Below, in pieces: positions 1 to 10,304 of a DNA stretch of 64,000 bases (positions are counted from its first letter, which is position 1; each line of letters begins with the position of its first letter). The position numbers and the translations under genes are program-made. The notes under the pieces were generated by a model. The model was not told where the DNA came from. It did not search any database and worked only from the letters and a program-made list of their open reading frames with translations. The DNA is from Herbidospora solisilvae (GTDB lineage Bacteria; Actinomycetota; Actinomycetes; Streptosporangiales; Streptosporangiaceae), in the NCBI RefSeq assembly GCF_009901565.1, contig NZ_WXEW01000001.1:62001-126000 (forward strand). Reading direction: 5' to 3'.

Positions 1-35
1 GACCTGGTTCATTCCCCTCCCTCTGGAGTCCTTCT

Positions 36-3000
36 TTGAGGCTTGGCCTTGCCATGCTCGCAATCGGGCTACTTCTCGCTGCCTTCATAGCGCCGCAGGC
101 TGCGCACGCCGACCCGGCTGGCGATGTCGGCGTCGCATCGGCGCTCGCGCAGCGTACCGGCGAGCGCGTCGAGGTGATCGACGCCAGATCTGAGACCCAG
201 ACTCTCTACGCCAACACCGATGGCACCTTCACCATGCAGGTCAGCGCCCTGCCTGTCCGAATCCACAAAGATGGCGACTGGGTTGCTGTGGACACCACGC
301 TGGAGCGGCGCGCGGACAACAGCGTCGCCCCCATCGCCACTGCGGTGGAGCTTGCCTTCTCCGGGGGAGGCACGGGCCCGCTGGCCACGATCGCTGCCGC
401 CGATGGACGGTCGTTGAGCATGTCGTGGCCTGGAACGCTCCCGACGCCGAGCTTGGACGGGCCAGTGGCGACCTACGCCGAGGTGCTGCCCGGAGTCGAC
501 CTTCAGATCACAGCCACCGTCACCGGATTCTCCGAACTGCTGGTCGTCAAAAACGCCGAGGCCGCGGCCGATACGGCGCTGACTCAGCTGCGATTCGATC
601 TCAATACCGAAGGGGTGAGCCTGCGTAAGGCCGCCGACGGCGTCACCGAGGCGGTCGCCGACGGGGCGGTGCTGTTCAGTTCCCCGGCGCCGCGCATGTG
701 GGATGCCAGCGGGCGCAAGCAGGCCACGATGGCCACTTCGGTGAGCACCGCGTCGATCGCGCTGACGCCGGACAAGGCGCTCCTGGACGATCCCGGCGTG
801 CGGTATCCGATCTACATCGACCCCGAGTGGAATGGCTCCCGGCTGGCGTGGGCGATGGTGTCCTCCGACGGGTCCTATACCGGGTGGAACCTGTCGCACC
901 GATCGGAGGCGGGAACCTACGACGGGTCGGTCAAGCGACGCTCGTTCTACCGGATGAACACCGACCGGGTGGTCGGCAAGCATGTCATCAAGGCGACGTT
1001 CCGCATCGATGAGACGTGGTCGTGGTCGTGCTCGGCCCGGCCGATCGAGTTCTGGCACACCGGCGCGATCTCGCAGTCGACCACCTGGTCCAAGCAGCCG
1101 ACGATGAAGCGCAAGCTCGACGAGCTCAACGTCGCCAAGGGGTTCAGCTCCTCGTGCCCGTCGGGGCCGCTCGCGTTCGAGGCGACGGCGGCGGTGGTCG
1201 ACTCGGCCGCCAAGGGGCAGCAGGACACCACCTTCGGGCTGATCGCCGGGAACGAGAGTGACACCTTCGGATGGAAGGGGTTCGACCAGACCTCCGCCTC
1301 GCTGGAGATCGACTACAACAGTGTGCCGAGTCGCCCGGCGGCCATGGCCACGGTCCCGGGCACGCCCTGCGTCACCGGGACCTCGCGTCCGGCGGTCAGC
1401 ACGCTGACCCCGACGTTGCGGGCCAAGATCTACGATCCGGACAAGACCGGTGACGGCGTGCGTGCCGAGTTCGACGTGAACGTCTACTCCGGCGGCGCCT
1501 GGACCGACCTCTACGTCAAGAACACCAGCTATGTTGCCTCGGCGGACCCGGTCGCCCATCAGGTCGGGCTCACGGGCTTGACGCAGGGAGGCGTGTACGC
1601 CTGGCGTATCCGCGCCTACGACGGCCTGGACGGCGGCGCATGGAGCCCGTGGTGTGAGTTCCGGGTCGACACCGTCGTCCCCGCCGACACCCCCACCGTG
1701 ACCTCGGCCGCCTACCCGTCCGACCAGCCGCAGCTGAGCGGGGTCGGCCGTCCGGGCAGCTTCACCTTTACCCGCGCGTCCGGCGACACCGACGTCGTGG
1801 CCTTCGACTACGCGGTCAACGACCTGTCGGCCCGCCGCCGGGTGCAGGCCCCCTCGGGCACTGTCAGCGTGCTGATCGCCCCGCCGCGCGACTTCGTCAA
1901 CGCGGTGTACGTGTGGCCGATCGACGCGGCCGGGAACGCCGGCCCGTACGCGACCTACACCTTCGATGTGTCCTTCGTCGTCGACGGCCCGGTGTCGTCG
2001 TGGTCGATGGACGAGGCGAACACCTCGCCGACCGCGGCCGACGCGATCGGCGGGCGTACCCTCAACGCCACCGGGGTCACCTTCACCGGCGGCCGGTCGG
2101 TCAAGGCCGCGCAGCTCAACGGCACCTCCAGCTACCTGTCCAGCAGTGGGACGGTGCTGGACACCGGCAAAGCCTTCACGGTCGCCGCCTGGGCGCAGGT
2201 CACCAACGACACGCACGTCAACACGATCGCCTCCCAGAACGGCAACCGGGCCTCGGGCTTCCAGCTCTACTACAACCACGGCGACCAGAAGTGGACCTTC
2301 GGCCGCCGCCCCTCCGACGCCGACGGCGTCCAGCCGGTCAAGGCGGTCTCGGACGCACCGGCCCGGCAGAACGCCTGGGAGCACGTCGTCGGCGTCTACG
2401 ACCCGGACGCCAAACAGTTACGCCTGTACGTCAACGGCCGCCTTCAGGCCACCCAGCCGAGCTTCACCACACCGTGGAACGCCACCGGCGACTTCCAGGT
2501 CGGCCGGATGAAGATCGACGGGGTTCTGGGCAACTACTTCACCGGAATGATCGACGAGGTGCGCGTCTGGGACCGGATCGTCTACCCCCACGAGGTCGCC
2601 GACCTGGTCAACCGCCCCGTACAACATCAGGTGTTCTGGCGTTTCAACGAAGGCGCCGGCACCAGCGCGGCCACCTCCACCAGCCAGAGCGGCCGCACCG
2701 CCACCCTGTACGGCGGCGCCGGCTGGACCACTGACGGTCACGAGGGCAACGCCCTGTCGATTCCCTCCTCCGGCCAGTACGCGGCGGCGTCGAGCTTCAT
2801 GACCCGTACCGACGGCAGCTTCTCCGCCGCGGTGTGGGTGCGCCGGTCGGCTTTCGGCACCACGAACACCGCGCTCAGCCAGGACGGCTCCCGCCGCAGC
2901 GGGTTCACCCTCGGCTTCCGGGGCGGCAAGTGGTCCTTCGACGTCCCGGCCTCCGACACCGACGGAGCGGCCTTCGTGAGCGCCGCGATCGACCCCGCCC

Positions 3001-3266
3001 AGTGGCCCACCGATGCCGACGAGTGGACGCTGCTCGTCGGCGTCTACGACCACCCGCGCGCCCAGCTCCGCCTCTACCTGAACAACCAGAAGGTGGCCGA
3101 GGTCTCGGGCACCAGCACGTGGAACGCCACCGGTGCCACCCAGATCGGCCGGGCCAAACTGACCGGCGCGTCCGCCTCCCCGTGGCTGGGCGAACTGGAC
3201 GACGCGCATGTGTACACCGGCGCCCTCTCCGACGAGGACGTCATCAACCTCTTCTTCGGCTTCTGA
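36..3266 (+). CDS. Secreted LamG/DNRLRE-domain protein upstream of the RHS toxin
   Basis: The product is about 1076 residues and is predicted to be exported: residues 1-26 form a signal peptide with a hydrophobic core ending in AHA. Residues ~260-430 resemble a DNRLRE-type beta-sandwich module, and two concanavalin-like LamG domains follow at ~640-830 and ~850-1076; both carry the repeated RLYVNGR/RLYLNNQ and WNATG..QIGR signatures of laminin-G folds. A TTG start at 36 has a GGAG box 8 nt upstream, but the frame stays open to the left window edge, so an earlier start is possible. The gene ends one base before the RHS gene, so the two are almost certainly co-transcribed. Proteins of this architecture often accompany RHS proteins in actinomycetes; a surface-binding or shell role is an inference. 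Confidence 0.85.
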   Translation: MRLGLAMLAIGLLLAAFIAPQAAHADPAGDVGVASALAQRTGERVEVIDARSETQTLYANTDGTFTMQVSALPVRIHKDGDWVAVDTTLERRADNSVAPIATAVELAFSGGGTGPLATIAAADGRSLSMSWPGTLPTPSLDGPVATYAEVLPGVDLQITATVTGFSELLVVKNAEAAADTALTQLRFDLNTEGVSLRKAADGVTEAVADGAVLFSSPAPRMWDASGRKQATMATSVSTASIALTPDKALLDDPGVRYPIYIDPEWNGSRLAWAMVSSDGSYTGWNLSHRSEAGTYDGSVKRRSFYRMNTDRVVGKHVIKATFRIDETWSWSCSARPIEFWHTGAISQSTTWSKQPTMKRKLDELNVAKGFSSSCPSGPLAFEATAAVVDSAAKGQQDTTFGLIAGNESDTFGWKGFDQTSASLEIDYNSVPSRPAAMATVPGTPCVTGTSRPAVSTLTPTLRAKIYDPDKTGDGVRAEFDVNVYSGGAWTDLYVKNTSYVASADPVAHQVGLTGLTQGGVYAWRIRAYDGLDGGAWSPWCEFRVDTVVPADTPTVTSAAYPSDQPQLSGVGRPGSFTFTRASGDTDVVAFDYAVNDLSARRRVQAPSGTVSVLIAPPRDFVNAVYVWPIDAAGNAGPYATYTFDVSFVVDGPVSSWSMDEANTSPTAADAIGGRTLNATGVTFTGGRSVKAAQLNGTSSYLSSSGTVLDTGKAFTVAAWAQVTNDTHVNTIASQNGNRASGFQLYYNHGDQKWTFGRRPSDADGVQPVKAVSDAPARQNAWEHVVGVYDPDAKQLRLYVNGRLQATQPSFTTPWNATGDFQVGRMKIDGVLGNYFTGMIDEVRVWDRIVYPHEVADLVNRPVQHQVFWRFNEGAGTSAATSTSQSGRTATLYGGAGWTTDGHEGNALSIPSSGQYAAASSFMTRTDGSFSAAVWVRRSAFGTTNTALSQDGSRRSGFTLGFRGGKWSFDVPASDTDGAAFVSAAIDPAQWPTDADEWTLLVGVYDHPRAQLRLYLNNQKVAEVSGTSTWNATGATQIGRAKLTGASASPWLGELDDAHVYTGALSDEDVINLFFGF

Positions 3267-3267
3267 C

Positions 3268-6200
3268 ATGGAGAAACGAGCAGTGAACCTTCGTTGGACG
3301 GCCCGCGTGGCCGCCCCGCTGGCCGCCGTCCTGGTGGCCGGGCTGTTACAGGCACCTCCAGCCACCGCCACGTCGGCGGCACCGGAACCGATCAAGACGA
3401 AGGACACCCCGTCGGTCGACGGCGCCGAGTTCAAGGCGCGCCCCGCCGCGCCCGACCCGGAGAAGGGCGCCGCGTGGCAGCCCAAGCCGATCGCCGGCAC
3501 GGTGAAGGTGGAGGGCGCGGCCCAGCCGATCAGTTTGGCCGACACGGCCCGCGCCCTGGTCAGGGCGTCCGGTGCGGGAGAGGTCAGCCTGGGCTACGAA
3601 GCGGTCGAAGACGCCTATGGGGCCGACTGGGCCTCACGGTTGCGCCTGGTGAAGCTGCCCGACTGCGCGGCCACCACCCCGCAAGCCGCGCAATGCCAGG
3701 TCGAGACGCCCGTCCCCGCCGAGAACGACACCGAGGCCAAGGCGGTGAGCGCGGAGAATCTGACCGCGGGCGTCTACGCGCTGACCGCGGGACCCAGCGG
3801 CGCCTCCGGCGACTACTCGGCCACCTCGTTGTCGCCGTCGGCGACGTGGACGGCGGGTGGGTCGACCGGCGACTTCACCTGGACGTACCCGATGCGCACC
3901 CCGCCGGGGCTGGGCGGCCCGATGCCCCAGGTCGCGCTCACCTACAGCTCCTCCAAGGTCGACGGGCTGACGGCGTCCACGAACAACCAGCCCAGCGTGG
4001 TCGGTGAGGGGTGGGATCTGCAGTCGGGCGGTTTCATTGAGCGCCGCTACCGCTCCTGCGCCGACGACGGCGTCACCCCCAGGAACGGCGACCTGTGCTG
4101 GGCCTACGACAATGCGACCGTGACGCTGGCCGGCAAGGCGAGCGAGCTCATCCGCGACGACGCCTCCGGCGAGTGGCGGATGAAGAGCGACGACGGCACC
4201 AAGGTCGAGAAGCTCACCAGCACCACCAACGGCAACGGCGACAACGACGGTGAGCACTGGAAGCTCACCACCATCGACGGCACCCAGTACTTCTTCGGTC
4301 TGAACCGGCTGCCCGGCTGGACCAGCGGCAAGCCCGAAACGGCCTCGGCGTGGACGGTGCCCGTCTACGGCGACGACTCCGGTGAGCCGTGCAACGCCCA
4401 GGACTGGTGCCGGCAGGCGTGGCGGTGGAACCTCGACTACGTCGTGGACCCCAACGGCAACGCCGCCACGTACTGGTATTCCAAGGAAACCAACAACTAC
4501 AACCGCAACCTGTCGACGGTGACGGCCTACGACCGCGGCGGCTGGCTCGACCGCGTCGACTATGCGCAGCGCTCCGGCACCCTGTTCACCGCCCAGGCCC
4601 CCGCCCGGGTCGTCTTCGGCATGGCAGAACGCTGCCTGCCCGACGGCAACTTCGACTGCGCCGAGTCGAAGTTCACCACCGCCAACGCCACCAAGTGGCC
4701 CGACACCCCGGCCGACCTCAACTGCCCCTCCACCTGTACGGGCAAGACGTCGCCGAGCTTCTGGACGCGCAAGCGGCTCACCAGCGTGACGACCCAGATG
4801 TACTCAGGTTCGGGCACCGACTACGTCGACGTCGACACCTGGAAACTCACCCACCTGTTCCCCGCCGCCGGTGACGGCACCACCCCGTCGCTGTGGCTGG
4901 ACTCCGTCCAGCAGACCGGCAAGGCCCCCGGCGCCACCGCGGTCACCCTGCCGGCCGTCACCTTCGGCGGCGCGCAGATGCACAACCGCGTCGACGACCA
5001 GGGCGGTGTGCGCCCGTTCACCAAGCGGCGTCTCACCTCGATCGTGAACGAGACCGGCGGCCAGACGTCCGTCACCTATTCCGGCGAGGACTGCACCCCG
5101 GGATCCCTGCCCGCGCCCGACAGCAACACCCGACGGTGCTTCCCCCAGTACTGGACCCCCGAGGGCGAGACCGACCCGATCCGCGACTGGTTCCACAAGT
5201 ACGTCGTCACCGGGGTGAGCGAGGTCGACAACACCGGCGGCGCTCCCTTCGTCACCACGAAGTACGAGTACGTCGGCGGCGCGGCCTGGCACTACGACGA
5301 TGACGACGGCCTGACCAAGGACAAGTACAAGACGTGGTCGCAGTGGCGCGGCTATGAGAAGGTCCGCGTGTACGGGGGCGAGTCGACCGAGACCCGCTCG
5401 ATGAGCGAGACCCTGTACTTCCGCGGCATGGACGGCGACAAGACCTCCTCCGGTACGCGGAACGCGTCGGTCACCGACTCCGAGGGCGTCGCCGTCGAGG
5501 ACAAGCCCTGGCTGCAGGGCACGGTCCGCGAGTCGATCACCTACAGCGGCCCCGGCGGCGACGTCGTGGAAGGCGTCATCACCGACCCGTGGTCCAGAGG
5601 CCCGACCGCGACCCGCGCGCGATCGTTCGGAACCGTCCACGCCTACGTCACGGGCACGGCCAAGACCCGCACCCGCACGGCCCTGAGCGCGGGCGGCTGG
5701 CGGCGCACCGAGTCGCGGACGGCGTTCACCGACGAGGGCCTGCCGAGCGAGGTCAGTGACCTGGGCGACACGTCCACGGCCGCCGACGACCGCTGCACCC
5801 GCACGACCTACGTCCGGGACGAGACCAAGTGGATCATCGACACGCCGTCGCGCGTCGAGACGGTCTCCGTCGCGTGCGCCACCACCCCGTCGCGCCCCGG
5901 CCAGCTCATCTCCGACGCGAAGACGACGTACGACACCTGGGGGAACGTCACCAAGACCGAGCGGCTGTCGGGCTGGAGTGGCGGACCGCAGTACACCACG
6001 GTCGCCACTACGGTGTACGACGCCTACGGTCGCGCCACCGAGGTCGCCGACTCGGCCTCGAACAAGACGACCACCGCCTACACGCACGCCACGGGTGGCC
6101 TGGTGAGCCGCACGACCGTGACCAATCCCGCAGGTCATGTGACCACGACCGACCTGAATCCCGCGTGGGGAACCGTCACGGCGACGGTGGACGCCAACGA

Positions 6201-9200
6201 CAAGCGCACCGACGTCGCCTATGACGGCCTCGGCCGCACCACGCAAGTCTGGCCGCCCATCCGGCCCAAGTCGACGAATCCGAACTCGCCCAGCGTCAAG
6301 TACACCTACCTGGTCCGCACCGACGGCCCCGTCGCGGTGACCACCCAGACCATCCGCAACGACGCCACCTACACCACCAGCCACGCTCTGTACGACGGCC
6401 TGCTGCGCCCGCGCCAGACCCAGGCCCCCGCACCGGGCGGCGGCCGGGTCATCACCGACACCTTCTACAACTCGCGCGGCTTGGCCGTGAAGGCCAACGC
6501 CTCCTACTTCAACGACCAGGCGTCCGCCACCACGCTGTGGAACGTCGCCAACGACACCGACATCCCCTCCCAGACCCGCACCACCTACGACGGCCTCGGA
6601 CGGGTCACCAAGTCGGCGTTCCACGTGCGCAACGTGGAGAAGTGGAAGACCACCACGACCTACGGCGGCGACCACGTCACCGTGACCCCACCGGCGGGCG
6701 GCACGCCGACCACCACCTACACCGACGCGCGGGGCCTGACCACCGAACTGCGCCAGCACAAGAGCGTCGGCTACGACCGCACCCGTTACGGCTACACCCC
6801 GGCGGGCCAGCTCGCCGCCGTGACCGACGCCGCCGGCAACGAATGGAAGTACACCTACGATCTGCGCGGCCGGAAGACCAAGGACGAGGACCCCGACAAG
6901 GGGACCACGACCTCGACGTACAACGACCTCGACCAGCTCACCTCCACGACCGACGCCCGCGGCACCACGCTCACCTACACCTATGACGCGCTTGGCCGCA
7001 AGACCGGCCTGTTCAACGGATCGACCAAACTGGCCGACTGGACCTACGACACCCTGCTCAAGGGCGCCCAGACGGCCGCCACCCGTTACGTCGGCGGCCA
7101 GCCGTATGTGACGAAGGTCGATTCCTACGACGACGCCTACCGCCCGATCACCCAGTCGGTGGTGATCCCGTCGGCCGAGGGCACCAAGCTGGCCGGCACC
7201 TACCAGTACGCCTTCGGCTACAACCTCGACGGGACGACGGCGCAGTACACCGTCCCCGCCGCCGGCGGCCTGCCGCGTGAACTGCTGCTGACCGGCTACG
7301 ACGAACTCGGCAACCCGCTCACCACCGGCGGCATGACCAGCTACGTCACCGAGACCCGCTACGACAAGCTCAGCCAGCCGCAGTTCATCCGGATGCGGAC
7401 CAGCACGACCGCCAAGCAGACCGTCCGGCAGTGGTTCTACGAGGAGGGCACCAACCGCGTCCAGCGCCTGACCACCCAGCGGGAAGTCGCCCCCGCCATG
7501 GTCAGCGACCTCAACTACGGCTACGACACCGCCGGCAACATCACCTCGATCACCGACAAGGCGAACACGACCGACGCCCAGTGCTTCCAGTACGACTACC
7601 TGCGCCGCCTCACCGAAGCGTGGGCCCAGGGGACCGAGAACTGCGCGGCCACCCCGGCGCAGTCGGTGGTCGGCGGCCCGGCCCCGTACTGGACGGGCTT
7701 CGGCTACGACGTCACCGGCAACCGCACCACCGAGGTCAAGCACGCCGCCTCGGGTGACACCACCCGCACCTATTCCTACCCGTCGGCCGGCTCGCCCCGC
7801 CCGCACGGCGTGACCGCGATCAGCGGCGGCGACGCCTACACCTACGACGCCGCCGGAAACACCATCACCCGCAAGGTCGGCGCCGACCCGCAGCAGACCC
7901 TCGACTGGGACGCCGAAGGCCACCTGTCCAAGGTCACCACAACGGCCGGAGTCACCAGCTACCTGTACGACGCCGACGGCAACCGGCTCATCCGCCGCGA
8001 CCCGACCGGCACCACCCTCTACCTCCCCGACCAGGAGATCCGCCTCACTACGGCGACCAACACCACCACCTGCACCCGCTTCTACATCCACGGCGGGCAG
8101 ACCGTGGCCCAGCGCGTGCTCGGCACGGTGACCTGGCTGGCCGGTGACATGCAGGGCACCGCCACCGCATCGGTCACCGCCACCGACGCCCAGACCACGG
8201 CGGTCCGCCGCCAGACCCCGTTCGGCACCAGCCGCGACGCCACCACCGTCGTGTGGGCCAACGAGAAGGGTTTCGTCGGCGGCACCGCAGACCCCTCCAC
8301 CTCCCTCACCCACCTGGGCGCGCGCGAATACGACCCACGCGCCGGCCGCTTCCTGTCGGTCGACCCGCTGCTGGACACCAGCGACCCGCAGCAGATGAAC
8401 GGCTACAGCTACGCCGCCAACTCGCCGGTCACCTTCTCCGACCCCACGGGCCTGATCCCCGACGACTACGCCAACGGCCGCAACGGCGGCTACCGAGGCT
8501 GGCAGCAGGACACGGCGGATCGCAAGGCCGGCCGCCCGGTCACCTCGCGCCCCGACTACAAACCGATCGGCAACTACACCGCCCGCCCGGCGGCGAAGGC
8601 GGGCTGCGGCACATGGGACTTCGGCTGCAGGGCCCGCTCGGTCATCAGCAGCGCCGGCCAGTGGATCGCCGAACACAAAACCGTGATCATCTCCACGGCG
8701 GTGTCGATCGGCGTCGGCGCCCTGTGCACCACGGTCACCGCAGGTGCGGGCGCGGTGGGCTGCGCGGTGCTGGGCGGCATGGCCGGACGCCTGGTCTCCG
8801 ACGGCATGAGCGGGCAGATCGACAGCCTGGGTGACGCGCTCACCTCGGCCGCGTGGGGAGCGGGCGAAGGCCTGCTCGGCCTGGGAATCGGCAAGTTGAT
8901 CGGCGCTGGTGCGGGCAAGATCGGAGCGGCCTTCCGCCAATCTCCGGTCCGGGCCGCGCCGGCCGCACCGACACCCCGGGCGGCGACCTCCTGCACCACC
9001 AACAGCTTCACCCCCGCCACCCTGGTGCTGCTGACTGGTGGCGCCACCAAGTCGATCAGCGACATCCAACTTGGCGACGAGGTCCTGGCAGGTGACACGG
9101 CGACCGGAAAGGTGGAGGGCAAGCCGGTCACAGCGCTGGTCACGGGCACCGGCAGCAAGGACTTGGTCGACATCACCGTCGACGGCGGACAGACCATCAC

Positions 9201-9855
9201 CGCGACAGCCGGTCACCCTTTCTGGGCACCCGCTCTCAAGAAGTGGGTGCCCGCGGAGAACCTGACCGTGGGCACGTTGCTCCACACGGCCGCGGGCACA
9301 CATGTTCAGGTCGCCAAGGTGGCTGAACGGGCGGCCGTTCAGCGGGTCCACAACCTGACGGTCGCCGACTTCCACACGTATTTCGTGCTCGCCGGCTCGT
9401 CGCCAGTTCTCGTGCACAACTGCGGGGACGCGATCGACCTCTACCACGGAACCAGCAGAGAGGGCGCAGCCGCCATTCGCGCAAATGGCGTAGACCCGGC
9501 CTACGCACCCCGCCCGAGGGACTTCGGAGACGGCTTCTACACCACCCGTCTCCGCAGCCAGGCACAGGGCTGGGTGGACAAAAGGTATCCCGGCGGAGAA
9601 GTGCTCCACTTCCGTGTACCGACCTCTGAGCTCGAAGGTTTGACCACACTCACCTTCTCCGGCCCGAGTCCCCTTCTCGCGGAATTCGTCAGGCACTATC
9701 GTGGAGGTGGCACCAACCTGCCTTACGATATGGTCGAAGGCCCCATGCTTGCGAATCCCAAAGCCTTCATGGGCGGCGCCGCACCCATATGGATCGGCAA
9801 TCAGGTGACCTTCTTCAGGAACACTGGACCGATGCTCGACAGAGCCCTTCAGTAA
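3268..9855 (+). CDS. RHS/YD-repeat polymorphic toxin with Hint domain and ADP-ribosyltransferase-like tip
   Basis: A 2195-residue secreted giant. The ATG at 3268 (MEKRAVNLRW) is chosen because it follows the LamG stop by 1 nt and begins a signal peptide; a GTG at 3283 is an alternative. The body holds dozens of YD repeats (YDALGR, YDAAGN) and ends in the RHS core motif (AREYDPRAGRFLSVDPL, then DPTGL). A hydrophobic linker is followed by a Hint/intein-like domain at ~1909-2051, starting with Cys and ending in VHNC, the usual self-cleavage site. The last ~144 residues (LYHGTS, DFGDGFYTT, QAQGWV, YDMVEGPM) match the DUF3990/ADP-ribosyltransferase-like toxin fold. Family knowledge: RHS shells encapsulate and release the C-terminal toxin. 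The cognate immunity gene is expected immediately downstream. Confidence 0.9.
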   Translation: MEKRAVNLRWTARVAAPLAAVLVAGLLQAPPATATSAAPEPIKTKDTPSVDGAEFKARPAAPDPEKGAAWQPKPIAGTVKVEGAAQPISLADTARALVRASGAGEVSLGYEAVEDAYGADWASRLRLVKLPDCAATTPQAAQCQVETPVPAENDTEAKAVSAENLTAGVYALTAGPSGASGDYSATSLSPSATWTAGGSTGDFTWTYPMRTPPGLGGPMPQVALTYSSSKVDGLTASTNNQPSVVGEGWDLQSGGFIERRYRSCADDGVTPRNGDLCWAYDNATVTLAGKASELIRDDASGEWRMKSDDGTKVEKLTSTTNGNGDNDGEHWKLTTIDGTQYFFGLNRLPGWTSGKPETASAWTVPVYGDDSGEPCNAQDWCRQAWRWNLDYVVDPNGNAATYWYSKETNNYNRNLSTVTAYDRGGWLDRVDYAQRSGTLFTAQAPARVVFGMAERCLPDGNFDCAESKFTTANATKWPDTPADLNCPSTCTGKTSPSFWTRKRLTSVTTQMYSGSGTDYVDVDTWKLTHLFPAAGDGTTPSLWLDSVQQTGKAPGATAVTLPAVTFGGAQMHNRVDDQGGVRPFTKRRLTSIVNETGGQTSVTYSGEDCTPGSLPAPDSNTRRCFPQYWTPEGETDPIRDWFHKYVVTGVSEVDNTGGAPFVTTKYEYVGGAAWHYDDDDGLTKDKYKTWSQWRGYEKVRVYGGESTETRSMSETLYFRGMDGDKTSSGTRNASVTDSEGVAVEDKPWLQGTVRESITYSGPGGDVVEGVITDPWSRGPTATRARSFGTVHAYVTGTAKTRTRTALSAGGWRRTESRTAFTDEGLPSEVSDLGDTSTAADDRCTRTTYVRDETKWIIDTPSRVETVSVACATTPSRPGQLISDAKTTYDTWGNVTKTERLSGWSGGPQYTTVATTVYDAYGRATEVADSASNKTTTAYTHATGGLVSRTTVTNPAGHVTTTDLNPAWGTVTATVDANDKRTDVAYDGLGRTTQVWPPIRPKSTNPNSPSVKYTYLVRTDGPVAVTTQTIRNDATYTTSHALYDGLLRPRQTQAPAPGGGRVITDTFYNSRGLAVKANASYFNDQASATTLWNVANDTDIPSQTRTTYDGLGRVTKSAFHVRNVEKWKTTTTYGGDHVTVTPPAGGTPTTTYTDARGLTTELRQHKSVGYDRTRYGYTPAGQLAAVTDAAGNEWKYTYDLRGRKTKDEDPDKGTTTSTYNDLDQLTSTTDARGTTLTYTYDALGRKTGLFNGSTKLADWTYDTLLKGAQTAATRYVGGQPYVTKVDSYDDAYRPITQSVVIPSAEGTKLAGTYQYAFGYNLDGTTAQYTVPAAGGLPRELLLTGYDELGNPLTTGGMTSYVTETRYDKLSQPQFIRMRTSTTAKQTVRQWFYEEGTNRVQRLTTQREVAPAMVSDLNYGYDTAGNITSITDKANTTDAQCFQYDYLRRLTEAWAQGTENCAATPAQSVVGGPAPYWTGFGYDVTGNRTTEVKHAASGDTTRTYSYPSAGSPRPHGVTAISGGDAYTYDAAGNTITRKVGADPQQTLDWDAEGHLSKVTTTAGVTSYLYDADGNRLIRRDPTGTTLYLPDQEIRLTTATNTTTCTRFYIHGGQTVAQRVLGTVTWLAGDMQGTATASVTATDAQTTAVRRQTPFGTSRDATTVVWANEKGFVGGTADPSTSLTHLGAREYDPRAGRFLSVDPLLDTSDPQQMNGYSYAANSPVTFSDPTGLIPDDYANGRNGGYRGWQQDTADRKAGRPVTSRPDYKPIGNYTARPAAKAGCGTWDFGCRARSVISSAGQWIAEHKTVIISTAVSIGVGALCTTVTAGAGAVGCAVLGGMAGRLVSDGMSGQIDSLGDALTSAAWGAGEGLLGLGIGKLIGAGAGKIGAAFRQSPVRAAPAAPTPRAATSCTTNSFTPATLVLLTGGATKSISDIQLGDEVLAGDTATGKVEGKPVTALVTGTGSKDLVDITVDGGQTITATAGHPFWAPALKKWVPAENLTVGTLLHTAAGTHVQVAKVAERAAVQRVHNLTVADFHTYFVLAGSSPVLVHNCGDAIDLYHGTSREGAAAIRANGVDPAYAPRPRDFGDGFYTTRLRSQAQGWVDKRYPGGEVLHFRVPTSELEGLTTLTFSGPSPLLAEFVRHYRGGGTNLPYDMVEGPMLANPKAFMGGAAPIWIGNQVTFFRNTGPMLDRALQ

Positions 9856-9862
9856 GGTAGCG

Positions 9863-10177
9863 ATGAGCAGGTATCTGATGGCCACGTCATCGACGATGGA
9901 AGCCTACATCGACGATATAGCGGCCGAGATGACCGAGCTGGCAGGAATATCCATTAGCGAAGCCATCGCCCGGATCAACCATTTCTGGGACGGTCAGGAC
10001 ATGTCAAATGACGATGATCTCGGTAACGGTCTCGTCTATCACGAGCTACCCCATTACTGGGCCATGGCGATTCTCTACACAGAGGTGAAATCCTGGAGTC
10101 CGGACGCAGACCGATCCGACTGGGCTTTACGGCCCGCCCCTGAGGCAGGCTCGCGATACTGGACATCCGAGGGATAG
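9863..10177 (+). CDS. Putative immunity protein for the RHS toxin
   Basis: A small acidic cytosolic protein of 104 residues without signal peptide or membrane segment. It begins 7 nt after the RHS stop, with an AAGG ribosome-binding site overlapping the end of the toxin gene, and is followed within 4 nt by a strong terminator, so it is the last gene of the toxin operon. Position, size, acidity and rich Trp/Tyr content (HFWDGQD, ELPHYWAMAILY) are what is seen in immunity proteins of polymorphic toxin systems. I do not recognise a named Imm family with certainty. The inferred role is neutralising the adjacent ADP-ribosyltransferase-like toxin tip. Confidence 0.7.
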   Translation: MSRYLMATSSTMEAYIDDIAAEMTELAGISISEAIARINHFWDGQDMSNDDDLGNGLVYHELPHYWAMAILYTEVKSWSPDADRSDWALRPAPEAGSRYWTSEG

Positions 10178-10180
10178 TAA

Positions 10181-10212
10181 AGTGTGGCCGGCAGGATTCT
10201 GCCGGCCACACT
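10181..10212 (+). terminator. Intrinsic-type terminator hairpin of the RHS operon
   Basis: A perfect 14-bp inverted repeat (AGTGTGGCCGGCAG / CTGCCGGCCACACT) with a GATT loop lies 4 nt after the immunity-gene stop. It is followed by TCTT but has no long U-tract, which is usual for high-GC actinomycetes. Confidence 0.8.
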
Positions 10213-10304
10213 TCTTGGCGGATCCAAAAATGCGGGAAAGAAAGCGGCGGCGTGCAGGGTACCGACATTCTGGTACGGGCGCCGATCGCCGACCGCTCGG
10301 ACTT

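Noticed and set aside
69-2384. Very long minus-strand open frame opposite the LamG gene.
   Set aside because: It is a composition shadow: His/Arg/Gly-rich low-complexity product, no motif, and the plus-strand frame has clear domains.
4804-9885. A 1693-codon minus-strand open frame opposite the RHS gene.
   Set aside because: High-GC shadow of the RHS coding strand with Val/Gly/Arg-rich product and no recognisable domain.
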